Assembly: GCA_948857205.1 (NCBI GenBank) | Contig: CAQPRV010000082.1 | Coordinates: forward strand, 1-36,377 | Length of the DNA stretch: 36,377 nucleotides | DNA from: an uncultured Clostridia bacterium | GTDB taxonomy: Bacteria > Bacillota > Clostridia > TANB77 > CAG-508 | Reading direction: 5' to 3' | Shown: positions 24,824 to 31,382 of the stretch, one piece after another | Layout: every line of letters begins with the position of its first letter | Position numbering within the stretch: the first letter of the stretch is position 1 | The notes under the pieces: model-generated | What the model was told of the DNA's origin: nothing | What the model saw: only the letters and a program-made list of their open reading frames with translations | The model's database searches: none | Program-made: the position numbers and the translations under genes

Positions 24824-24852
24824 TTGACAAAATAATACAAATATCATATAAT
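24824..24852 (+). promoter_or_regulatory. Consensus promoter of the DinJ/YoeB-type pair
   Basis: TTGACA (24824-24829), 17-bp spacer, TATAAT (24847-24852). The antitoxin start is 23 bp downstream, so an antitoxin bound here would block transcription. Confidence 0.88.
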
Positions 24853-24875
24853 GTATTATGAAGGGAGTGGTTTAT

Positions 24876-25145
24876 ATGGCTCAAGCAAATTTAAGTGTTC
24901 GTATAGATGAAAATGATAAAAAAAGCTTTGAAACCTTTTGTACTGAAACAGGTATGAATGTTTCAGTTGCAATTAATATGTTCATAAAAACAGTATTAAG
25001 GGAACACAAATTACCTTTTGAAATTAAAGCAGATCCATTTTATTCAGAAAATAATATAAAATATCTTGAAAAAATAGTTGCTGACATAAATTCAGGAAAA
25101 GCAAAATTAGAAGAACACGAATTAATAGAGGAAGATGATAAATAA
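24876..25145 (+). CDS. RelB/DinJ-family antitoxin
   Basis: 89 aa from ATG 24876 (MAQANLSVRIDEN), chosen over ATG 24858 because AAGGGAG fits this start. Residues 1-45 are a ribbon-helix-helix (LSVRIDENDKKSFETFC, MNVSVAINMFI), as in DinJ. The C-terminal part is acidic (EEHELIEEDDK) and would cover the toxin. Ends two bases before the toxin ATG. It should autorepress the consensus promoter at 24824. Confidence 0.88.
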   Translation: MAQANLSVRIDENDKKSFETFCTETGMNVSVAINMFIKTVLREHKLPFEIKADPFYSENNIKYLEKIVADINSGKAKLEEHELIEEDDK

Positions 25146-25147
25146 AT

Positions 25148-25408
25148 ATGAAACTTTTATGGGAAGAAAGAGCTTGGGAGGATTATTGCTATTGGCAATC
25201 TCAAGATAAAAAAACATTAAAAAGGATAAATATGCTAATAAAAGATATTCAAAGAAATAATTTTATAGGAATTGGAAAACCTGAACCATTAAAAGAAAAT
25301 TTAACAGGATATTGGAGTAGAAGAATTGATAGTACAAATAGAGTTGTCTACACTATTTCCAATGATTCAATCATTATAATTTCTTGTAAGGGACATTATA
25401 ATAGCTAA
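25148..25408 (+). CDS. YoeB/Txe-family mRNA interferase toxin
   Basis: 86 aa. Opens with KLLWEERAWEDYCYWQSQDKK and ends with RRIDSTNRVVYTI and IIIISCKGHYNS. The WEERAWEDY-x-x-W opening, the RR-x-D-x-x-NR-x-VY core and the terminal His-Tyr are the YoeB/Txe pattern. YoeB cuts mRNA on the ribosome. Here it is paired with a DinJ-like rather than a YefM-like antitoxin, a mixed combination seen elsewhere in Bacillota. Confidence 0.9.
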   Translation: MKLLWEERAWEDYCYWQSQDKKTLKRINMLIKDIQRNNFIGIGKPEPLKENLTGYWSRRIDSTNRVVYTISNDSIIIISCKGHYNS

Positions 25409-25815
25409 ATTATAAAGTAGTTATTAATAGGAAATTAGTAATTATAAAATTTTTAAAGTAGGGAAGTTTTGGGTAAATTTCCTTTTGCTATTTATTAATA
25501 GATTTTTAATATACACATAATATTACAAAAACAGTAATTTAAAAAATCCTATTTTTCTGTCTTTAGCAAAAATCAAATGTAGATATTGACTTTTAAAAAA
25601 TAGACTTTATAATGAAATTGTGAATAGGAATTTAGTCAATTCCTATCTACAACTATGTAAAAAATAAGATAAACAGAATTTGAACTAAATATAAAAATCA
25701 AACTAGGTGTGTGATAGCACTTAGTTCTTTTTTTGTTGTAAAAAAATATTTAGTGATTTCGAGAGAGATTTTATCATATTATTTATTAGCAAACCAACTG
25801 AAAGGAATGAGCAGT
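25409..25815. other. Spacer before the E4 recombinase module
   Basis: No gene is seen. A small GGAATT-x-AGTC-AATTCC palindrome lies at about 25627-25644. AACTAGGTG (25701) pairs with CACTTAGTT (25718) before a T tract, a likely terminator at 25701-25735. Confidence 0.5.
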
Positions 25816-25929
25816 TTGAGTAGTCAAGAAAACAATTTACAAATTTATTGTACATTCAAAGAAGAGAATATAGATTTTCAAATACTACTACAAAAAGCAT
25901 TTATAGAATTTATGCAAGAAAAAAAATAA
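25816..25929 (+). CDS. Small TnpW-like protein 4, recombinase companion
   Basis: 37 aa from TTG 25816, chosen because AAAGGA (25801-25806) is nine bases upstream; ATG 25807 lies too close. NLQIYCTFKEENIDFQILLQ, then KAFIEFMQEKK. It shares the IYC-x-F core and the aromatic C-terminal helix with the three others. 80 nt precede the recombinase, including the GATGATTGCTAAAG site. Confidence 0.6.
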   Translation: MSSQENNLQIYCTFKEENIDFQILLQKAFIEFMQEKK

Positions 25930-25977
25930 TTTTTTTTGAAATTGTTAAATATAACTGTACTTGATATAATATTTTTT

Positions 25978-25995
25978 AGCAGATGATTGCTAAAG
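25978..25995 (+). promoter_or_regulatory. Conserved site upstream of the E4 recombinase
   Basis: AGCAGATGATTGCTAAAG. Its inverted partner is at 22624-22639. Sequence differs from the E2/E3 version (ACAGGTANTTGCTAA) in the same way at both E4 positions. Confidence 0.65.
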
Positions 25996-26009
25996 AATAG
26001 GAGGCGAAA

Positions 26010-27632
26010 ATGATCTTTAGCAATAACAATAATCAAACTTATAAAGTAGCAATGTATATAAGACTTTCTCGAGAGGATGGAGATAAAGGAGAAAGTGAAA
26101 GTATTGGAAATCAAAGAGACATCATAAGGAGATATATAAAAGAAAATAACTTGCAATTTATTGATGAATATGTAGATGATGGAATATCTGGGACAACTTT
26201 TGAAAGAGCTGGTTTCCAAAGGATGATAGCAGATATAGAGAAACAAAGAATTAACATGGTAATTACAAAAGACTTATCAAGGCTTGGGAGAGAATATATA
26301 CAGACTGGACAATACATAGAGAAATATTTTCCGGAACACAATGTAAGATATGTTGCTATAAATGACGGAATTGATACATTTAAAGATAGTTCCTGTAATG
26401 ATATAACACCATTTAAATCCATATTAAATGATATGTATGCAAAAGACATTTCTAAAAAGGTAAGAAGTGTTATAAAGGAAAAACAAATAAAAGGGGAGTA
26501 TATGTGTACAGTTGCACCTTATGGTTATCAAAAAGACAGTTCACAAAAAAATCATTTAGTAATTGATGAAAATACAAGCTTTGTAGTTAGAGATATTTTT
26601 AATATGTATCTAAATGGAAATAGTGTTTATTCGATAAGAGATTATTTGAATAAAAAGAATATTCAATCACCTAGTGGTTACGCAAAAAAGCAAGTAGAAA
26701 TAAAAAAGTGGAATAGTGTTACTATTTTAAATATATTATCTAATATGGCTTACATTGGAACAACAGTATCTAATAAAAGAGTAAATCTTTCCTATAAATC
26801 AAAGAAAAGAATCAAAATGCCAAAAGAAGAATATATCATAATAGAAAACACACATAATCCAATTATAAGCAAAGAAGATTTTGAAAAAGTACAATTTCTA
26901 TTAGATAAGAAAAGTATTAATAGGAAAAATAAGCACGAGTATTTATTTAGAGGATTAATAAAATGTAAGACTTGCCATAGTAATTTAGAAGTAGGAGCAA
27001 AGCTTACTGCAAATGGGAAAGAAATAAGAAATCCCATTCCATATATAACTTGTAGAAATTCAAAAAAGGGAATTTGTCCACCACAACACTTAAATTATAA
27101 TAAGTTTGAAAGAGAAACTTTAGCATATTTAAAAGAGTTTTTGAATTTATATGCAGATAAAGATAACTTAAAAAAAGTTTATAAAGAATATAAAAGCAAT
27201 AAAAATAGTAGTATTTCAAAATATCAAAAGGAAATAAAAGCAATAGATAATAAAATAACTAATATTTTAAGCCAAATTGAGAGTATTTATTTTGACAAGA
27301 TAAACCATGTTATTACTGAAGATGATTATTTTAGATATACAAATAAAATAATCAGTGAAAGGGATGCATTAATTAATCAAAAAGATGAAATAAAAAAATT
27401 AATAAACAATATGAAATCAAAACAAAATAAGGTTTCAGAAAAAGAAATGAACAAACTGATTGATGAATTTTTAAACACAACATCCAAAAAGTCAATTTAT
27501 CAACTAATAGATAGGATAGAAATTGATGAAAACAAAAATATTTACATTCATTTTGCATTTAGTAAATTAAATTGTATTAGTGAATATGTAAGAGAAAAAA
27601 TAGAAATTAAGGAGTTATTAAAACAAACATAA
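26010..27632 (+). CDS. TnpX-like large serine recombinase, intact
   Basis: 540 aa from ATG 26010 with RBS AGGAGG. Catalytic MYIRLSRED (nucleophile Ser20), KDLSRLGREYIQTGQY, recombinase domain (AKDISKKVRSVIKEKQIKGEY), zinc-ribbon CKTCHSNL, coiled coil and a C-terminal EIDENKNIYIHFAFSKLN segment. It is more distant from the E1-E3 enzymes than E2 and E3 are from each other, in agreement with its different ends. It drives E4 excision and insertion; the stop is only 30 bp from the right end. Confidence 0.93.
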   Translation: MIFSNNNNQTYKVAMYIRLSREDGDKGESESIGNQRDIIRRYIKENNLQFIDEYVDDGISGTTFERAGFQRMIADIEKQRINMVITKDLSRLGREYIQTGQYIEKYFPEHNVRYVAINDGIDTFKDSSCNDITPFKSILNDMYAKDISKKVRSVIKEKQIKGEYMCTVAPYGYQKDSSQKNHLVIDENTSFVVRDIFNMYLNGNSVYSIRDYLNKKNIQSPSGYAKKQVEIKKWNSVTILNILSNMAYIGTTVSNKRVNLSYKSKKRIKMPKEEYIIIENTHNPIISKEDFEKVQFLLDKKSINRKNKHEYLFRGLIKCKTCHSNLEVGAKLTANGKEIRNPIPYITCRNSKKGICPPQHLNYNKFERETLAYLKEFLNLYADKDNLKKVYKEYKSNKNSSISKYQKEIKAIDNKITNILSQIESIYFDKINHVITEDDYFRYTNKIISERDALINQKDEIKKLINNMKSKQNKVSEKEMNKLIDEFLNTTSKKSIYQLIDRIEIDENKNIYIHFAFSKLNCISEYVREKIEIKELLKQT

Positions 27633-27638
27633 AATATG

Positions 27639-27662
27639 CCTATGAAAGTTAAGCCAACGCCA
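27639..27662. repeat. E4 right end
   Basis: CCTATGAAAGTTAAGCCAAC inverted repeat followed by the shared ACGCCA core (27657-27662). The peptidase coding sequence resumes directly after it on the minus strand. Confidence 0.85.
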
Positions 27663-28003
27663 TCTGGATTTACCATAGGCATAATATATATAGAACAAGT
27701 ATTGAATAAGCTCTTAATTGAAATATTATATAAAGTTTCATTACTAACATAAGCTTTTGCATAATCTTCAATAAACTTCATAAGTAATACAGTAGTAATC
27801 CATTCATTTGCATGAATACTAGCAGAATAAAATACTTTTTTAGAACCCTTTCCAAGTTTTACTACATAGATTGGATTTCCTAAAATACTATTTCCAACAG
27901 TTTGAACATTTAAAAAAGGAAAATTACGTATTAAAGAAATTATATTTTGTCTTAAAATAAAAGAATTGTAAAGCAAATTTGTAAGAACAATATTTTTATT
28001 CAT
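27663..28003 (-). pseudogene. M14 zinc carboxypeptidase, N-terminal fragment
   Basis: Starts at ATG 28003 (MNKNIVLTN), chosen because AGGTGATT is spaced for it. It encodes about 114 residues up to MPMVNPDG. SIHANEW (His-x-x-Glu) is the zinc-binding motif of M14 peptidases; NPDG is the conserved turn before the third zinc ligand. Relatives are gamma-D-glutamyl-diaminopimelate endopeptidases acting on peptidoglycan or spore cortex peptides. E4 cuts the gene after NPDG. The next 41 codons lie at 22595-22471, and the remainder is not in the window. Confidence 0.87.
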
Positions 28004-28116
28004 AATAATCACCTAAAATTAATATATGAAATAAAAAAAAAATTGTTTCAAAATTAAAAAAAGAGAATAATAAATTAACTTTTGGATATTATAATTATAA
28101 AAAGGAGTGAATTTTT

Positions 28117-28416
28117 GTGATTAATATAAGACCAGTATCAGATTTAAGAAATAAATATCAGGAAATAGAAACTGCTATTTTAAAAGAAGACAAAAATGTT
28201 TATTTAACTAAAAATGGATATGGTGCTATGGTAGTAATGAGCTTAGATAAATATGCAAAAATGGCTGGACAAATGCAAACAACTAAAGATAATAAAAATA
28301 TGTTTAACACACTTTTAGATGAAATAAGTGGAGAAGAAGAAAATCAACAAAGCACTAATCATTTTATAGGAGAAGATATATTTCCAAAAATTAAAAGAAA
28401 AGAAGAAATTGAATAA
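28117..28416 (+). CDS. Orphan Phd/YefM-family antitoxin
   Basis: 99 aa from GTG 28117 behind AAAGGAGTG. The first 50 residues (NIRPVSDLRNKYQEIETAI, YLTKNGYGAMVVMSLDKY) match the antitoxin at 3542 closely. The C-terminal part differs (NQQSTNHFIGEDIFPKIKRK). No toxin gene follows: the next 130 bases are empty. It may be a leftover or protect against toxins borne by related elements. Confidence 0.82.
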   Translation: MINIRPVSDLRNKYQEIETAILKEDKNVYLTKNGYGAMVVMSLDKYAKMAGQMQTTKDNKNMFNTLLDEISGEEENQQSTNHFIGEDIFPKIKRKEEIE

Positions 28417-28529
28417 AAATAAAACCATTTATATAAAAAATTATCTTAAAAAGTAATTTTTTATGTAGGTGGTTTTTAATTTTCTATATTCATCATTTCA
28501 TCATGTATTACTTACAAATTCAAACAAAA

Positions 28530-28617
28530 AAATGTCTTCTTTTTAGCACTATAAAAGATAATCCAAATATACATTACTATGTACTTTTTGTCAATACTAA
28601 GTGAAAAAAATTTTAAT
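28530..28617 (-). pseudogene. Internally deleted copy of the DUF2000 gene
   Basis: TTTTAGCACTATAAAAGATA at 28540 resembles 29579, and TACTTTTTGTCAATACTAAG at 28580 resembles 29830 with one change. The roughly 220 bases between are missing. It is a decayed duplicate of the gene at 29362-29930. Confidence 0.6.
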
Positions 28618-28791
28618 AACTTATCTATATGCATTAAAAATGCTATGGCTAAGAAATTAAGATAAAGGCGACAAAAAACGGACTAACAAATTCTAAAAAG
28701 CAAAGCTTTAAGAATAAGAATTTGTAAAGTTTGCATAACTATTTTTTACGAAGCTTTTCTTCCTTACAGTCGATAATTTCTACAAAATAGA

Positions 28792-28819
28792 AAAAATCAA
28801 CCTTTTATAGTTGATTTTT
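28792..28819. terminator. Bidirectional terminator
   Basis: AAAAATCAAC (28792-28801), 8-nt loop, GTTGATTTTT (28810-28819). Confidence 0.8.
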
Positions 28820-28997
28820 CAATGTTTTCGTCTGGTGCGACGATTTTACTTATTGGAGCGAACGTCGTAGTTATCTACAACTTTTTCTCTTAACGATTGA
28901 TACAAATATCAATCAATTTATTAAAGTATATCATAATTTTTATAAATTGCAATAGAAAAATTAGAAATAACATTCTTCAAAAATTTGCTTTGTTCGC

Positions 28998-29026
28998 TTG
29001 TATTTTACAAAATAATATTGTATAGT
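28998..29026 (+). promoter_or_regulatory. Promoter of the small membrane peptide mRNA
   Basis: TTGTAT (28998-29003), 17-bp spacer, TATAGT (29021-29026). The transcript would start near 29033 and have an 80-nt leader. Confidence 0.6.
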
Positions 29027-29112
29027 TATTAACATAGGAAATGAGAATAAGCAGTGTGAGTGCTACCACTTTACATACACAGTTTTGGCTGTGAGAATGG
29101 AGGTGGTGCTAT

Positions 29113-29226
29113 ATGGTAGAACAAGCTATGTTATTAATAATATACTTACTTTTCTACGGTTTAGTAGGAATCACTATTATAGCATTTGCCTTGATTATTG
29201 CATTAGTAGTAATTTTGAGCAAATAA
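29113..29226 (+). CDS. 37-aa hydrophobic peptide, candidate type I toxin
   Basis: MVEQAMLLIIYLLFYG then VGITIIAFALIIALVVILSK: one membrane-spanning stretch covers nearly the whole peptide. RBS GGAGGTGG lies 6 bases before ATG 29113. It has the size and composition of type I toxins and holin-like toxins. A perfect antisense promoter starts an RNA against its 3' end, and both transcripts share a terminator. The 5' leader and the 3' region carry related inverted sequences (GAAATGAGA and GTGCTACCA at 29038-29068; the complement at 29281-29312), which would allow long-range pairing in the mRNA. Not assignable to a named toxin family. Confidence 0.72.
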   Translation: MVEQAMLLIIYLLFYGLVGITIIAFALIIALVVILSK

Positions 29227-29313
29227 TAAAAGCACCACATATGCTCTGCCAAGCTTTGTGGTGTTTATCGTAAATATATATGGTAGCACACATTTCTGTG
29301 GCTCTCATTTTCT
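29222..29313 (-). ncRNA. Antisense RNA, candidate type I antitoxin
   Basis: Predicted from the minus-strand consensus promoter at 29320-29348 and the shared terminator at 29231-29266. About 90 nt, covering the stop codon and 3' region of the peptide mRNA. Its 5' end (GAAAATGAGA, then GTGTGCTACCA) resembles the 5' end of the toxin mRNA. Confidence 0.65.
29231..29266. terminator. Bidirectional terminator shared by peptide mRNA and antisense RNA
   Basis: CACCACA (29233-29239) and TGTGGTG (29257-29263) around a 17-nt loop; T-rich on the minus strand (CTTTTATT), shorter T run on the plus strand. Confidence 0.7.
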
Positions 29314-29319
29314 ATCTAT

Positions 29320-29348
29320 ATTATACATACATTTTTTTGTTTTGTCAA
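29320..29348 (-). promoter_or_regulatory. Consensus antisense promoter
   Basis: On the minus strand TTGACA (29348-29343), 17-bp spacer, TATAAT (29325-29320): perfect consensus, stronger than the sense promoter. Confidence 0.85.
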
Positions 29349-29361
29349 ACTCAATAAAATT

Positions 29362-29930
29362 TTACTTCCATAAAGAAAGTCTTTTTGTTATAGGATTTAT
29401 TTTATCTATTTCTCCAAATGCCAATATTCCAAAATAGTTATGTTCTTCTATGCCTAATTCTTTAGTTTTCACTAATTGTTCAGCATAGGTATCGCCTGTC
29501 ATTGTTTCTATAAAATCTGTAAACAAGATATTTTGTTCTGCAAATTGTCTTCTTACTTTTTTATTTCTCCATTTCTTCCTTTTAGCACTATCAAAGATAA
29601 TCCAGATATACTTTTGTGTGATTCATTATCTTTATCAGGAAAGTCGATAGAAGACATTTTTTCTCTTGTTTCTTTATCTGCTATATTAACAAGACCTAAT
29701 CCCATATGTGCTATTGCATTTAGAGCTTTTCCCATTTCAATTTTTTCATTAATAACTGCTACAAATTTATATTTATCATTATATACAATTTTAATGACCT
29801 CCTCATTTTTTATTATTTTACTATACAATGTACTTTTTATCAATACTAAGTGAAAAAAATATACTAATTCTTGCTCTATAAAGTATCTCCTTTTAAATTT
29901 CTTCGTAACACAGGACTTTGGCTTTGCCAC
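29362..29930 (-). pseudogene. DUF2000 family protein, split by a -1 break at A_AAA_AAG
   Basis: Upstream part: KYKFVAVINEKIEMGKALN, then IAHMGLGLVNIADKETREKM and SGLSLIVLKGRNGEIKK, followed by TAA at about 29553. Downstream in the -1 frame: VRRQFAEQNILFTDFIETMT, then EQLVKTKELGIEEHNYFGI and ITKRLSLWK to the stop at 29362. Together they form a complete DUF2000 protein (about 150 aa without the N-terminal extension). The break lies exactly on A_AAA_AAG followed by a stop, a classic -1 slippery site. The start is uncertain: ATG 29930 gives an odd extension, and GAGGAGG near 29800 suggests a later non-ATG start. Confidence 0.75.
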
Positions 29931-30064
29931 AAGTCCTAACCCAGTAAGATTAAATTAAGTACACTTTAAATTTTATTAAAAAATATATTTTGTAAAAGAT
30001 AGCTGAAAAGATATAAAATTATAGTTTTAAAAGTAGTGAAATTAAATTTTAGGAGGTTTTAGTT

Positions 30065-30427
30065 ATGGTAGAGATAACTTATCACAAAGAAGGGGATTAT
30101 TTTATTCCTGACTTATATTTGGAAAAGGAAGATTATAAAAATGATTATATTATTGGAAAATATGGACATTTAAGATTAGAATATTTAAAAAAGCATAAAA
30201 AAGCAGAATATACAATAATGTTTATGAACAAGACATTAAGAAAACATATTGTAGAAACTGATAGACAAGCTAAAAAGAGATTTGAAATACTTATGAAACA
30301 AATGCTAGAAAGAAATCCTATTAATGAAAACTTGAAAAATACTGACTCATTAAAATGGACTGGGATTATGAATAATTATAAGCATTTAGTTGAAGAAACA
30401 ATATACAAAGAACTAATTTATGTATAA
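30065..30427 (+). CDS. tnpV: TnpV-like transposon-encoded protein
   Basis: 120 aa behind AGGAGG. ITYHKEGDYFIPDLYL, then GKYGHLRLEYLKKHKKAEYT, ETDRQAKKRFEILMKQMLER and WTGIMNNYKHLVEETIYKEL follow the whole length of the TnpV family of Tn4451-like elements (about 110-130 aa). Its role in transposition is not established. Followed by an inverted-repeat region and terminator. Confidence 0.88.
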   Translation: MVEITYHKEGDYFIPDLYLEKEDYKNDYIIGKYGHLRLEYLKKHKKAEYTIMFMNKTLRKHIVETDRQAKKRFEILMKQMLERNPINENLKNTDSLKWTGIMNNYKHLVEETIYKELIYV

Positions 30428-30608
30428 TTTTGAAAATTTTTTAAAAAATTATATACTTTTTCAAAAAATTAGTGTATAATTAAAGAAATTAAGGAATACT
30501 ATACATTGTAGATAGATATTCTACTAGGTCTGAAATAGTTTACTAGACTAGGACCTGACCCGAGCTAATTCAAAGAATTAGCAAAAGCCATTCAAACGAA
30601 TGGCTTTT
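30428..30608. terminator. Adjacent hairpins and bidirectional terminator after TnpV
   Basis: GCTAATTC/GAATTAGC (30564-30582) is directly followed by AAAAGCCATTC/GAATGGCTTTT (30583-30608), a strong terminator in both directions. Before them, AGGTC (about 30525) can pair with GACCT (30552), giving a larger structured tail. Confidence 0.7.
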
Positions 30609-30610
30609 AA

Positions 30611-30995
30611 TTATGATACTATTTTCATAATCTCCCATATATACTTTGTTATCTATCATTTTCATTATTGTCGTATCTCTCCAATGTTTAGGATATAATA
30701 CTTTTTCTTTATTTAATTTATTACTAATTTGTTGATAGCTTTTTCCTTCAAGATACATATTAAATATTCTTACTACAATGTCTTTTGTAGTTTCATCTAT
30801 AATGGTTTTCTTATTGTTATCCTTTTTATAGCCTAATGGTACAATTCCTGGTAAATGACCAGACTTAATAGCACCATTTAAACCGAATTTTGTTCTTTCA
30901 CTAACTATCTCTATTTCTAGTTGTGATAATACTGTTAGCATTCTTACAAAAAATCTACCATTAGCACTGCTCGTATTTACATCATCTACATCTTC
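30611..30995 (-). pseudogene. Serine recombinase fragment of a different subfamily
   Basis: Read on the minus strand from 30995: EDVDDVNTSSANGRFFVRML, then LSQLEIEIVSERTKFGLNGAI, KSGHLPGIVPLGYKK and YQQISNKLNKEKVLYPKHW, ending around YMGDYENSIIIKS. This is the end of the catalytic domain plus the start of the recombinase domain of another serine recombinase family. The N-terminal nucleophile region and the C-terminus are both missing. The cut at the terminator suggests it was truncated by an insertion. Confidence 0.82.
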
Positions 30996-31057
30996 TTATG
31001 ACAAAAATAAGAAAATATTGTAATTTAGTAGCTTTCGCCTATAATTTATAAAGCAAG

Positions 31058-31332
31058 TAAAAGTGTAGATTTTGCAAAAATCTATGCTTTTATTTGTTAT
31101 GCGTGGAAGATTGAAACCGAGCAAGGTTTCAAAAAGAGTAAGAAAAAGTTGTAAATCTTTTTCTTGCTCTTTTTCAATAAATTGCGAAAAGCAAATTTAT
31201 TGAAATTATAAAAAGTTCATGCAAATGAAACTTTTTATGAAAAATCTAAAAATGCAGTTATGCAATTTTTAGATTTTGGGTTGTAGGGTTGCCAAACCCT
31301 GCCATACAGGACAAACTTGTTTGTCTAGTATG
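31058..31332. promoter_or_regulatory. Array of eight hairpins upstream of the relaxase, candidate oriT
   Basis: In order: TAGATTTT/AAAATCTA (31066-31084); TTGAAACC/GGTTTCAA (31111-31132); AAGAAAAAG/CTTTTTCTT with flanking AAAGAG/CTCTTT (31131-31174); TTCAATAAATTGC with its complement (31173-31204); AAAAAGTT-CAT/ATGAAACTTTTT (31209-31237); AAAATCTAAAAATGC with its complement (31241-31277); AGGGTT/AACCCT (31285-31300); GACAAAC/GTTTGTC inside CATAC/GTATG (31303-31332). MobV origins contain inverted repeats just upstream of the mob gene. No exact pMV158-type nick sequence is recognised. Confidence 0.6.
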
Positions 31333-31382
31333 TTAGACATTTAGAAGAATATCTTGAGCAAAGAAGGAGGTTCAAAGAAGAT

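Larger units (their letters stand above)
22596..27662 (+). mobile_element. E4: 5.07-kb serine-recombinase element inside the M14 gene
   Basis: Flanked by ACGCCA at 22590-22595 and 27657-27662. Removing the element restores the peptidase frame through MPMVNPDGVDLVTG. Terminal inverted repeats: CCTATGAAAATTAATCCGAC (minus strand at 22615-22596) and CCTATGAAAGTTAAGCCAAC (27639-27658), 17 of 20 matching. Cargo: MFS transporter, broken MazG-like gene, DinJ/YoeB-type pair, TnpW-like gene and intact recombinase. This is the best-defined element in the window. Confidence 0.88.
28417..29033. other. Intergenic region, remnants and one terminator
   Basis: No supported gene. Contains the shortened copy of the DUF2000 gene (28530-28617), the terminator at 28792-28819, a CGACG/CGTCG pairing near 28838-28872 and the promoter of the small membrane peptide at its right end. 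Confidence 0.5.

Noticed and set aside
29085..29273. 62-aa plus-strand frame starting MAVRMEVVL
   Set aside because: It overlaps the 37-aa membrane peptide in another frame, lacks a good RBS, and has no family features.
29476..29853. 125-aa plus-strand frame starting MFSIGIACH
   Set aside because: It is antisense to the DUF2000 coding sequence.
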